This document shows positions 7,201-13,911 of a stretch of DNA of 41,357 nt, one piece after another (within the stretch, counting starts at the first letter, position 1; each line of letters begins with the position of its first letter). A program made the translations under genes and the position numbers. The stretch is from Lachnospiraceae bacterium. Lineage in GTDB: Bacteria > Bacillota > Clostridia > Lachnospirales > Lachnospiraceae. A model generated the notes under the pieces. That model saw nothing but the letters and a program-made list of their open reading frames with translations, was not told where the DNA came from and ran no database searches. The stretch is from assembly GCA_017443065.1 (NCBI GenBank), contig JAFSPF010000033.1, positions 1 to 41,357 of the forward strand, given 5' to 3'.

Positions 7201-9551
7201 CCGGGAATCTGGATGTGATCCTCGTCCGTGAAGTACCATTCCGTTCTGCCGCCGACATAATCCGGGCGGACTCTTTCTGTTTTATTATCGTAATCAAGAT
7301 AATAAATGTAAGACGTGCCACTGGTTTTTCTGCCGTAGACGGAGATCCCGTTAATGCCGTTCAGGCTGCCGCCGCCGGCGGGCTCCATCACGGGAGGCGC
7401 CGTGTATGCTGTTGTACTGTTCGCTGCGACATACCATTCATAATTCGGATACCGTGCCGAAATCTGATTCCAAAACGTGGAGGTATCAGCCTCGTAGCGG
7501 AAGTTTTGCGTTGCCACCTGTGTAGAAACGTACTTCGGATTCAACTGTAAAATATCCCACCACTCATACTCAACCTTCACCGTATAAAACGTCAGCGGGT
7601 ACATCTTCCGGTCATAGTACACGTTCTTGATCGCCGTGCCGTCGCCCTTGACGAGGACATTTTCATTCGACTTCGTTGCATCCAGTGTGAAGCCCTGATA
7701 GGATTTCGCCGTGTAACCTGCCACCGTTCCAGCCGCGGCATTTTTGGACTCTGTATCTGCAAGCGTATAGCCGTCGTCGTTCGCGTTCTGCTTCCAGTGC
7801 GCAACCTTATAGCTTGTCTGCTCACCCTCCCATTTTGCATAGAGCGTAAAGGGAGCGCTTACCGCAGCCGAGAAATCATATGCGTTTGTATAGCCTTCCT
7901 CCGTAAACCAGCCCTTGAATGTATAACCGCTTCTGGTCGGGTCTGCGGGTGCATTTAACGTCTGTCCGCTTTCCACAAAGACCGGCGCAACCGGTGTGCC
8001 GCCCTTGCTGTCAAATATTACCTCAACCGCTGCTTTGCTGATCACGGGAAGGAGATGGATGTCTTTGTCTGCAAAGGTCACATCCGAAACCGGCGTGTCG
8101 GTTCCTTCCACCTTCCAGCCGATGATGGCGCTCCCGTCCGGGAACCGGAAGGTCACTCCCCCCGTCGGAACGATTGCACCTTTTTTACCATCTCTGGTCT
8201 GCAGAATTGCTGACTTTGCCTCATCCTTATAAAATACTGCCTTATACACCGGCGCAAATGCGGCCTCGACAATCACGTTCTGATCTGTTGCCGTTGCCGG
8301 AATGGTAACCGTAAGAGGGAATGTTGCGTTATTTCCCCCGATCTTCCATCCGTCAAACGCCGCATCCACGGGATCCGCAGGCGCCGTCACCGTTTCGCCG
8401 TTCTTTACGATCTGACGGTCGACTTCCTGTCCGTTCACTTTGAAGATATAGGTGTATCTAGCAAGCTTCTCGACGGTATTATCCAAATAATCCCCACTGA
8501 CAATCCCGTACACGGAAAAGCTTCCCGCCGCGATGCTTGCCCCGTTCGCGCTCGCGCCGCCGACGATGTCCGCACTGCCGCCGTCCACGTGTACCGCGTT
8601 GTGCTCCGTGCCGGCCAGTGTACGCTTCGATGTCAGCTGCACATCGACCGTATTGCCGTTCGCGGGCTGCGTCTCCGCTTCGTTATAATAGAAGCTGATA
8701 TCCGCCGCGACCGCATCCTGCACCTGGTAATCCGTCACCTGATCCGCCAGGGCTTTCACCTGTGCTGCGGAAGCCGCCCTGACCACCATGACGGTGCCCT
8801 CCGGGAAGGTGCCCTCCGGTGCCGTGACACTCACGTACAAATCCGATGTCTCTCCGCTTGCGGAAAACGCGGGCATGGCGGGAGCCTCCGCTTCGCGATT
8901 CGCACCGAGCACATCCGGATTGTTCTCGTCATCCGCGGGCTGCTCCTGCTGCTCTTCCTGCTCCTGCTGCCCCTCCGGAAGCTGCTCCGGGGTCTGTGCG
9001 GGAACCTGCGGCTGCTGCCCTTCCACAGGCTGCTGCTGCGTCTGCTGTCCTTCTACGGGCTGCTGTCCCGGCGTCTGCGCGGGAACCTGCTGCTGCCCTT
9101 CCGTAGGCTGCTGCTGCGTCTGCTGTCCTTCTACGGGCTGCTGTCCCGGCGTCTGCGCGGGAACCTGCTGCTGCCCTTCCGCGGGCTGCTGCGTCTGCTG
9201 CTGCTGCGCCTGCTGTCCTTCCGCGGGCTGCTGCTGCGCCTGCTGCTCCTGTGTCTGCTGCTGCTCCGCCTGCGCTTCCTGCGTCTGCTCCGGCTGCTGT
9301 GCCTGTGCTTCCTGCGTCTGCGCTGCCGCCTGTTGCTCAACGGTCTGCTCTGTCTGCTGTTCCTCCGCGGCGAATGCGCGGATCATGGAAAGATCAATTC
9401 CAACCACACTTGCGAGAAGCGATGCGGCCAGCGCAAGTGACATGAAGCGGATTCTGTAAAGGCGCGGATGCTCCGCCGCCTTTTGCTTCGGTTCTTTGCG
9501 CACCGCTTTCCGGACAACCTTCTTCGTTTCCTTTTTACTGCTGTTTTTCAT
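4215..9551 (-). CDS. Giant cell-surface protein with InlB-type repeats and sortase-type C-terminus
   Basis: This 1778-residue exported protein starts with a basic N-terminus and a hydrophobic signal segment (about residues 36-60, cleavage near AFA-AEE). Residues 62-205 are a Gln/Pro-rich low-complexity stalk with a 26-residue tandem repeat. A beta-rich domain follows (about 220-360, SDLYVSVTAPEGTFPEG to SFSVYGIVSG). Then come several Listeria-Bacteroides (InlB B-type) repeats with the hallmark GYTFKGWFTEEG and LYAKW. Residues ~1150-1680 are MBG/YDG-like beta-sandwich repeats (TYDGTAKTLTQGKY, EKDYDATPLTKNA). A VTPP/VAPP proline spacer follows, then VLGVVR, VAGARR repeats, QTGD, a hydrophobic stretch and RRRKNEA. 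The end resembles a sortase signal with QTGD in place of LPXTG, so covalent wall attachment is inferred; no sortase gene is in the window. The start has GGAGG before the ATG. A likely role is adhesion or surface interaction. Confidence 0.9.
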   Translation of the reverse strand: MKNSSKKETKKVVRKAVRKEPKQKAAEHPRLYRIRFMSLALAASLLASVVGIDLSMIRAFAAEEQQTEQTVEQQAAAQTQEAQAQQPEQTQEAQAEQQQTQEQQAQQQPAEGQQAQQQQTQQPAEGQQQVPAQTPGQQPVEGQQTQQQPTEGQQQVPAQTPGQQPVEGQQTQQQPVEGQQPQVPAQTPEQLPEGQQEQEEQQEQPADDENNPDVLGANREAEAPAMPAFSASGETSDLYVSVTAPEGTFPEGTVMVVRAASAAQVKALADQVTDYQVQDAVAADISFYYNEAETQPANGNTVDVQLTSKRTLAGTEHNAVHVDGGSADIVGGASANGASIAAGSFSVYGIVSGDYLDNTVEKLARYTYIFKVNGQEVDRQIVKNGETVTAPADPVDAAFDGWKIGGNNATFPLTVTIPATATDQNVIVEAAFAPVYKAVFYKDEAKSAILQTRDGKKGAIVPTGGVTFRFPDGSAIIGWKVEGTDTPVSDVTFADKDIHLLPVISKAAVEVIFDSKGGTPVAPVFVESGQTLNAPADPTRSGYTFKGWFTEEGYTNAYDFSAAVSAPFTLYAKWEGEQTSYKVAHWKQNANDDGYTLADTESKNAAAGTVAGYTAKSYQGFTLDATKSNENVLVKGDGTAIKNVYYDRKMYPLTFYTVKVEYEWWDILQLNPKYVSTQVATQNFRYEADTSTFWNQISARYPNYEWYVAANSTTAYTAPPVMEPAGGGSLNGINGISVYGRKTSGTSYIYYLDYDNKTERVRPDYVGGRTEWYFTDEDHIQIPGWSFKEEGKVGWEGGKYVGRLYYAKNTYALQMEAGDGNTITKNGIAYGASLSGYQPSEYQTGVTTHKFDGIEKTFAGWYKDELCEGTPFDFASETMPALSVVNHGAGDKATMVLYGKWVAQMHTVSYDLNGGTLDGSNSIAQVQVESGKQAPEPSGTFENGNKTFIGWKDESGKPFSFDTLIVKDMKLTADWGEDQSVSLKVAYDLNGGTGNVTDPNTYQSGANAVIAGQPTKAPDGQYFKGWKVGDSDVVIAGGSFTVKSDDAQEVNGVKTVTLTALYADKPARKTDVIYNPNGGTLTVGGTNYDTNHNYKVEKAADVNGDYTIISEEPTRDNYTFLGWSTDGNATTAMFKGGQKVAAGQGNDNILYAVWKQRVIVVEVDVVIYGDNATYTYDGTAKTLTQGKYPTYKVYEAGTKNELDPGLVSVELDESEVIEIKGTDAGLYPLGLPEHNRYSTFDVTAIAVPGKDIQIKGESIFDGSLTIKKRAVTLTSANGEKDYDATPLTKNAQTDVTVSGDGFVTGEGATYDITGTQTAVGNSENTFTYTLNEGTKAVNYDISTAFGTLTVNLNETGLTLSNAGYNGKYDGAEHGEAATASVDGAKISYSTDGGTSWSTDVPKIKNVGTVDVKAKAELKGYKDATTSYTLEVTPKDVTVTANNNSKQYGANDPTFTAEVSGRISETDPIAYTVTRPGAGTDEAVGTYNDAIVPAGEETQGNYKVSYVNGNFTISASDAMTLSVTSYSDVYDGTAHGAAATASVTGATIQYSIDNGANWSDTVPQIKDVGTINVTAKATATGYEEKTATYTLVVTPAPVTITTGSASKEYDGTALTNATADITGLVNGETATVTATGTQTVVGSSVNTYSIDWGTTNKDNYSITESLGTLEVTAVTTPPVTPPVTPPVTPPVTPPVAPPVAPPEAPAVLGVVRTEEATPAVQTAQAAVAGARRTADTKAVAGARRGQTGDTDINGGTARILVSGCFLALCLMIRRRKNEA
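9028..9183 (-). repeat. 78-bp tandem repeat in the Gln-rich stalk
   Basis: Two nearly identical 78-bp units (9028-9105 and 9106-9183) encode 26 residues each, built on VPAQTPGQQPVEGQQ with TQQQP. Degenerate copies flank them. The period is a multiple of three, so copy-number change would lengthen or shorten the stalk without breaking the frame. Confidence 0.8.
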
Positions 9552-9603
9552 GAGAGCCTCCTGTCATGAGTTTTGTGTTCCACCGGGTTTTAGCAACTTC
9601 CTC

Positions 9604-9631
9604 ATTGTACGGGCATCTCCCAAAATGTCAT
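9604..9631 (-). promoter_or_regulatory. Candidate promoter of the giant surface-protein gene
   Basis: On the minus strand ATGACA (9626-9631) and TACAAT (9604-9609) are 16 bp apart, each one mismatch from consensus. The start codon is about 50 bp downstream with a GGAGG ribosome binding site. Confidence 0.5.
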
Positions 9632-9633
9632 AG

Positions 9634-9691
9634 TCACAATTTGTTAGATGTTGTATGATTCTTTCATTTATTTTTTTCTAACAATCTGTGA
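9634..9691. promoter_or_regulatory. Spaced inverted repeat just upstream of the surface-gene promoter
   Basis: The 15-bp arms at 9634-9648 and 9677-9691 are inverted copies matching at 13 of 15 positions (TCACAATTTGTTAGA against TCTAACAATCTGTGA). Arm centres are 43 bp apart, close to four helical turns. The inner arm ends 2 bp from the candidate -35 box, so it is a good position for an activator or a looping repressor. Confidence 0.5.
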
Positions 9692-9705
9692 CTTTACAAC
9701 AAAAG

Positions 9706-9732
9706 AAAAATGTCGTAAAATACGACATTTTT
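9706..9732. terminator. Bidirectional hairpin terminator
   Basis: A perfect 12-bp stem (AAAAATGTCGTA and TACGACATTTTT) with an AAA loop has A/T tracts at both ends, so it works in either direction. It lies 74 bp past the response-regulator stop on the minus strand and separates that gene from the surface-protein promoter. Confidence 0.85.
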
Positions 9733-9806
9733 AAACGGAATTTCGTATGTGTCTGCTCAGGGTCTTTCAGAAAAACATGCGGGGAAGGGTTCCGGAAACA
9801 GGCAAA

Positions 9807-10391
9807 TTACAGGAAAGCGCGCACGTCCTTGCGGTTTTCTATATGTAGCTTGGAGAGCAGTTTGGACACCAGCTGCCTCGTATAGCCGTAGGAATAGCCC
9901 ATGCGCTCCGCGATATCCTCATTGGTACAGGAGAGCGCAAGAAGCTGCAGCACGGCCAGCTCCATGTCACTCAGCTCCTCCGGCATCTCCGGGAGCTTCT
10001 TCATATCCAGACGCTTCGCCGCGCGCAGGTTCGCCGCCACGCGTGCGATAAAGACCTCCGCCTTGAAGGGCTTTGCGATATAATCACAGACGCCCGTGCC
10101 AAGCCCCTTGATCTCCGCCTCATGTCCGGTCACGCCGGTCAGGAACATCACCGGCACATCCGTGCAGATCGGAAGTTTCTTGATCCGCTCCATCAGTTCA
10201 TAGCCGTCCATCTCCGGCATGATGATGTCCAGGATAATCATGTCCACACGCATCGTCTGCGAAAGATAGGACATCGCGGCGGAGCCCGATTCGGCAACGA
10301 CAATCTCATACTGATTCTCCAGAGATCCTTTGAGAACCTCCAAGAAAACAGGATCATCGTCCACAAGCAGAATTCTGTTCCGATAGGACAT
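9807..10391 (-). CDS. Orphan response regulator, REC plus LuxR-type HTH
   Basis: This 194-residue regulator has a receiver domain at residues 1-125. The acidic pocket is DDD near residues 11-13, the phospho-acceptor Asp is in ILDIIMPEMDGYEL (about residue 54), the conserved Thr is in VMFLTG and the Lys is in AKPF. Residues 135-194 form a LuxR/NarL-type helix-turn-helix (ELSDMELAVLQLLALSCTNE, then YTRQLVSKLLSKLHI). No histidine kinase is adjacent. It lies upstream of the giant surface-protein gene on the same strand, separated by a terminator, so control of that gene through the nearby inverted repeat is possible but unproven. A TAGAAT -10-like box lies upstream near 10447. Confidence 0.92.
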   Translation of the reverse strand: MSYRNRILLVDDDPVFLEVLKGSLENQYEIVVAESGSAAMSYLSQTMRVDMIILDIIMPEMDGYELMERIKKLPICTDVPVMFLTGVTGHEAEIKGLGTGVCDYIAKPFKAEVFIARVAANLRAAKRLDMKKLPEMPEELSDMELAVLQLLALSCTNEDIAERMGYSYGYTRQLVSKLLSKLHIENRKDVRAFL

Positions 10392-10459
10392 GTGCGCTTC
10401 CTCTCTCCAAACGCCGTTCTCCGGCAGAAACGATTCCTAATCTATTCTACCATGAATAT

Positions 10460-10488
10460 GGCACAAAAAGAACCGTCCCCTTTGTGCC
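10460..10488. repeat. REP-like palindrome with GGGGACGGTT core
   Basis: GGCACAAA and TTTGTGCC are perfect 8-bp inverted arms around a loop that contains AACCGTCCCC (GGGGACGGTT on the other strand). I recall this core from short palindromes scattered in Firmicutes genomes near REP-associated Y1 transposases, but I could not check it. It is followed by CTTTT on the plus strand and lies just upstream of the first mgtC-like gene. Confidence 0.5.
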
Positions 10489-10497
10489 CTTTTGTAG

Positions 10498-10503
10498 TAT
10501 AAT
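10498..10503 (+). promoter_or_regulatory. -10 box 6 nt before the mgtC-like start
   Basis: A perfect TATAAT ends 6 nt before the ATG at 10510. The expected start of transcription coincides with the A of the ATG, and no Shine-Dalgarno sequence is present, so the mRNA could be leaderless. No convincing -35 box is visible. Confidence 0.45.
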
Positions 10504-10509
10504 AAATCC

Positions 10510-11235
10510 ATGCTTCCGTTTTTTGATTATTTCCGCCAACTGAATATCGCAGGCGTTGCGCTCCGGCTGCTTCTGGCCACCATCCTCGGGGGCTATATCG
10601 GCTATGAGCGCGGCAGGAAGCACCGGGCCGCGGGGCTGCGCACCTACATGATTGTCTGCATCGGCGCCGCCTTAACGCTCCTGATCGGGCAGTACCAGTT
10701 CACGATGTACCGCGGTGCCTGGCAGACGCTGATCTCCCACATTGATTCGGATCCGGATGTCGCAAGGTACGGCGCGCAGGTCGTCAACGGCATCGGTTTC
10801 CTCGGTGCCGGCACCATCATCCTCACGGGCCGCCGCGAGGTCAAGGGCTTAACCACCGCAGCGGGGCTTTGGGCCAGCGCCTGCATGGGCCTTGCGATCG
10901 GCGCGGGCTTTTACGAGGGCGTCTTTTTGTGCGTCATTCTGATCGCCGTCTCCATGCGCGCACTCTCCTGGCTGGAGACGAAGATCGTGGAGCGCACGCG
11001 CAACGTCAATCTCTTTGTGGAGTTCGGCTCCATGAAGCAGCTCGGGGAAATCATCGCCAGTCTCAAGACGCTGAACGTCCGCATCCTGCATATTGATATC
11101 GACACGGACAGTGATAAAAAGGCACCCTCACAGAACGCGGTCTTTTACGTCCGCATTCTGCAGCCGATGCCGCATGAAGAACTGCTTTCCACCGTCGCCG
11201 CACTGGACTGCGTGCAGACGATCTACGAATTATAG
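10510..11235 (+). CDS. MgtC/SapB family membrane protein (first of two)
   Basis: MgtC family proteins are inner-membrane proteins linked to low-magnesium survival and, in pathogens, ATP synthase regulation. The 241-residue protein has four to five hydrophobic helices in residues 1-150, with family motifs [31 protein letters not shown] and RGL-type [20 protein letters not shown]. The C-terminal ~80 residues form a soluble ACT-like domain (NLFVEFGSMKQLGEIIASL). A second paralogue follows after 14 bp. The ATG is placed by the -10 box immediately upstream, and no ribosome binding site is visible. Confidence 0.93.
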   Translation: MLPFFDYFRQLNIAGVALRLLLATILGGYIGYERGRKHRAAGLRTYMIVCIGAALTLLIGQYQFTMYRGAWQTLISHIDSDPDVARYGAQVVNGIGFLGAGTIILTGRREVKGLTTAAGLWASACMGLAIGAGFYEGVFLCVILIAVSMRALSWLETKIVERTRNVNLFVEFGSMKQLGEIIASLKTLNVRILHIDIDTDSDKKAPSQNAVFYVRILQPMPHEELLSTVAALDCVQTIYEL

Positions 11236-11249
11236 AAGAGGAGAACCGG

Positions 11250-11939
11250 ATGTTAGAATTTTTTGACATACTCCGCGGCGTGAACCTCACGTCCATCGCT
11301 GTCAGGCTCCTTCTCTGTGTGATCTGCGGCGGACTCATCGGGCTGGAACGAGAATTCAAGCGCCGGCCCGCGGGCTTCCGCACGCATATCCTGGTATGCC
11401 TCGGCGCCGCCATGACCACCATGACCGGCGAATTCCTCCTGCTCTATATGCATTACGAGACCGACATGGGAAGACTCGGCGCACAGGTGGTGGCCGGCAT
11501 CGGTTTCCTGGGCGCAGGCACCATCATCACACACCGCGAAAAGGTACGCGGGCTCACCACCGCGGCGGGCTTATGGACCTCGGCGGTGGTGGGGCTTGCG
11601 ATCGGCGCCGGTTTCTATGAGGGCGCGCTCATCGCGACCGTGCTGGTGGAGATCGCGGAGCTCGTGTTTTCCCGCGTGGAATACCGGATGCTGGACCGCG
11701 CACCGGAGCTGTCCCTTTACATCGAATACCGTGACAAGGACACGCTGGAGGAGCTGATGCGGCTCTTCCGCTCCAAAAACACGCATCTCCTTGATCTGCA
11801 GATCACGAGAGCAAAGTCCGGCTCCAAGTACAATGCCTGCGCGATCGTGAGCCTGCGCGTCAACAAGAAGAATAAAAAGGAAGCCGTCCTCAATGACATC
11901 CGCAAGACGGACGGCGTCATGCTGACAGAGGAGTTATAA
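11250..11939 (+). CDS. MgtC/SapB family membrane protein (second of two)
   Basis: This 229-residue paralogue of the preceding gene keeps the same plan. Transmembrane helices occupy residues 1-140 with [40 protein letters not shown] and [20 protein letters not shown]. An ACT-like C-terminal domain follows ([20 protein letters not shown]). AGAGGAGA precedes the ATG, so unlike its neighbour it has an ordinary ribosome binding site. It is co-transcribed with the first copy, and coaX follows after 5 bp. The tandem pair suggests a heteromer or specialisation of paralogues, which is inference. Confidence 0.93.
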   Translation: MLEFFDILRGVNLTSIAVRLLLCVICGGLIGLEREFKRRPAGFRTHILVCLGAAMTTMTGEFLLLYMHYETDMGRLGAQVVAGIGFLGAGTIITHREKVRGLTTAAGLWTSAVVGLAIGAGFYEGALIATVLVEIAELVFSRVEYRMLDRAPELSLYIEYRDKDTLEELMRLFRSKNTHLLDLQITRAKSGSKYNACAIVSLRVNKKNKKEAVLNDIRKTDGVMLTEEL

Positions 11940-11944
11940 GGATT

Positions 11945-12763
11945 ATGGCAAAGACAGAACGGTTGCTCGTCATTGACGTCGGCAATACGAACATCACCTG
12001 CGGCGTCTTTGAGGATGAAGAGATCACGGCAACCTTCCGCATGATGACGGGGGAGACGCATACCTCGGATGAATACGGCGTCCTGCTCAACGACCTTCTG
12101 CAGGTCAACCGGATTCCCGTGGAGTCGCTGAAGGGCGTGATTGTCGCGAGCGTCGTGCCGAAGGTGATGCACGCACTGACGAACGCGATCATCAAATACA
12201 TCGGGAAGGAGCCGTACATCGTCGGCCCCGGCATCAAAACGGGACTGAAAATCACCTCGGACAATCCGAAGGAAATCGGCCCGGATCTGATCGTTGACTG
12301 TGTTGCCGCTTTGGAGCTCTACGGCAAACCGGTGCTGGCGGTGGATTTCGGCACGGCGACGACCTACATTCTGGTGAATGAAAAGGGAGAGCTGTGCGCC
12401 GGCGCGATCGCCCCCGGCATCCGCATTTCCGCAAAGGCCCTGTGGGAGGACACCGCGCGCCTTCCGGAGATCGAGATCAAAAAACCGGAGAGCATCCTCG
12501 GGCGTAACACGGTGGACACGATGCAGGCGGGTCTCGTTTACGGACAGATCGGCCAGAGCAAATACATCATCAACGAAATGAAACGCGAGAGCGGCTATAC
12601 GGATCTGAGGGTGGTGGCGACGGGCGGTCTCGGGCGCATGATCTCCGAGGAGGTGGAGGAGATTGATGTCTATGACCCGCAGCTGACGCTAAAGGGCTTG
12701 AAGATCATCTACGAAAAAAACAAACGCAGCAAGCCGCAGGCGAAGGAATCGGAGACGGAGTGA
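11945..12763 (+). CDS. coaX: Type III pantothenate kinase
   Basis: CoaX phosphorylates pantothenate with ATP in the first committed step of coenzyme A synthesis. The 272-residue protein has the ASKHA-fold phosphate motif [12 protein letters not shown] at residue ~10, the pantothenate-binding [11 protein letters not shown] region (family GxD), the second motif [11 protein letters not shown], the [11 protein letters not shown] segment and ATGGLG near the C-terminus. Length is typical. A charged tail ([15 protein letters not shown]) is an extension. The stop codon overlaps the next start by one base. Confidence 0.96.
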   Translation: MAKTERLLVIDVGNTNITCGVFEDEEITATFRMMTGETHTSDEYGVLLNDLLQVNRIPVESLKGVIVASVVPKVMHALTNAIIKYIGKEPYIVGPGIKTGLKITSDNPKEIGPDLIVDCVAALELYGKPVLAVDFGTATTYILVNEKGELCAGAIAPGIRISAKALWEDTARLPEIEIKKPESILGRNTVDTMQAGLVYGQIGQSKYIINEMKRESGYTDLRVVATGGLGRMISEEVEEIDVYDPQLTLKGLKIIYEKNKRSKPQAKESETE

Positions 12764-13182
12764 TGGAAGAAAAGGAACAGGAACAAACCCCTGAGGAATG
12801 GCGGGGCCCCGGCAAGGACAGCGCACCGCATCCGCATCTGGTTTTGTGCGGTGCAAATGCTTATGAAGAAAAATACTGGCTGAATCCGCTGTTTGATAAA
12901 ATCCCGAACAGCATCAAGGAAGAGCTGCGCACCATCTGTATCCTCTTTACGCAGGACGCGGGCGGCGTGTTTACGCTGGTTTTTGACGAGGACGGACATC
13001 TGGAGCCGGAGGCCTTCGCGGACGAGGAGGATATCACCTATGACCGCGTCAGTGCGGCGCTCTTAACGGGCGCGGTCCGCAGACGGCGCGAGGACATGTT
13101 TCATATGCTGGAAATGTACTACCGCATCTGCATCCTGCATGAGGACGCCGCCACGGTGCTGACGGAAGAGGAGGAGGATTAA
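12763..13182 (+). CDS. DUF6145-like small acidic protein
   Basis: This 139-residue soluble protein has a conserved-looking core (VLCGANAYEEKYWLNPLFDK, then FTQDAGGVFTLVFDEDG) that I associate with the Lachnospiraceae family DUF6145; that link is from memory. It is acidic and ends EEEED. No catalytic motif is evident. The ATG at 12763 overlaps the coaX TGA by one base (TGATG) with GGAG 8 nt upstream. A GTG one codon earlier is an alternative. It is the last gene of the mgtC-coaX operon, and its stop shares TTAA with the convergent peptidase gene. Confidence 0.7.
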   Translation: MEEKEQEQTPEEWRGPGKDSAPHPHLVLCGANAYEEKYWLNPLFDKIPNSIKEELRTICILFTQDAGGVFTLVFDEDGHLEPEAFADEEDITYDRVSAALLTGAVRRRREDMFHMLEMYYRICILHEDAATVLTEEEED

Positions 13183-13874
13183 TCTCTTCTCCGGTTCGAT
13201 AAGGCAACCAGACGCAGAAGCTGCAATACGGAGGATGCCGCCGCCGCGACGTAGGTCAGGGCCGCGGCATTCAGCACCTTCTTCGCATCCTTCTTTTCCT
13301 CCTGGCCGAGGATCCCGTATTGCTCCAGCATGACAAGCGCCCGGCGCGAAGCGTCAAACTCCACCGGCAGCGTCACGATCTGAAACAGCACCGCAACCGA
13401 AAAGATGAGGATGCCAGCCGTGATGATGGCGGGAAAGCGGCCGATGATAAGGCCGATGATAACGATCGGAAGGCCTAACTGCGCGCCGATATTTGCCGCG
13501 GGCACCAGCGCCCGCCGGACGCTGTAGGGGCCGTAGCCGAAATTGTTCTGGCAGACATGACCGCATTCGTGCGCGGCAACGGCGATCGCCGCAACGGACG
13601 TGGAATCATAGGTACTCTCCGAGAGGCTCACGCGGTGGTCCTTCGCGCTGTAATGATCCGTCAGCGTGCCGCTCACCCGGACAACCGCAATGTCATAGAT
13701 ACCGTTCTGCTGCAAAATCCGCTCCGCCACCTGCGCACCCGTCATGCCGCTCATCGCGCGGACCTGCGCGTATTTTTTATAGGTCATGTTGACGCGGGCG
13801 CTGGCCGCCATACAGATCACCGCGCCGACAATCACCAGAAGATAGGTCCAGTCCCAGTAATAATATCCGTACAT
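13179..13874 (-). CDS. Membrane zinc metallopeptidase (YugP family)
   Basis: This 231-residue protein belongs to the neutral zinc metallopeptidase family typified by Bacillus YugP. It has an N-terminal transmembrane helix (LLVIVGAVICMAASA), the zinc-binding HExGH motif in VAAHECGHVCQNN, then two or three more membrane helices (LGLPIVIIGLIIGRF, IITAGILIFSVAVLF) and the family segment TLPVEFDASRRALVML. The start is the ATG of MYGYYYWDWTY, with GGAGGCGACGAT just before it. An upstream in-frame extension lacks a ribosome binding site and overlaps the divergent dus start. Its natural substrate is unknown. Confidence 0.9.
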   Translation of the reverse strand: MYGYYYWDWTYLLVIVGAVICMAASARVNMTYKKYAQVRAMSGMTGAQVAERILQQNGIYDIAVVRVSGTLTDHYSAKDHRVSLSESTYDSTSVAAIAVAAHECGHVCQNNFGYGPYSVRRALVPAANIGAQLGLPIVIIGLIIGRFPAIITAGILIFSVAVLFQIVTLPVEFDASRRALVMLEQYGILGQEEKKDAKKVLNAAALTYVAAAASSVLQLLRLVALSNRRRD

Positions 13875-13896
13875 ATCGTCGCCTCCGTAATGCGTG

Positions 13897-13905
13897 TGGT
13901 ACAAT
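13897..13905 (+). promoter_or_regulatory. Extended -10 box 6 nt before dus
   Basis: TGG-TACAAT is an extended -10 element (TGn before the hexamer) that ends 6 nt before the ATG at 13912. Transcription would begin at or next to the start codon. No Shine-Dalgarno sequence precedes that ATG. The spacing equals that at the mgtC-like gene. Confidence 0.45.
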
Positions 13906-13911
13906 ACAAGT

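Noticed and set aside
4908-7550. An 880-codon open frame on the plus strand opposite the giant surface-protein gene
   Set aside because: It is exactly antisense to a clearly coding, repeat-rich gene, has no ribosome binding site or recognisable domain, and such frames arise from codon bias in GC-rich genes.
9001-9250. CRISPR-like repetitive DNA
   Set aside because: The repeats are in frame, contiguous, without unique spacers, and encode the Gln/Pro stalk.
8589-9459. Overlapping plus-strand frames rich in Leu/Arg or Cys/Ser
   Set aside because: They are reverse readings of the Gln-rich repeats (CAG/CTG runs), giving biased composition without protein-like features.
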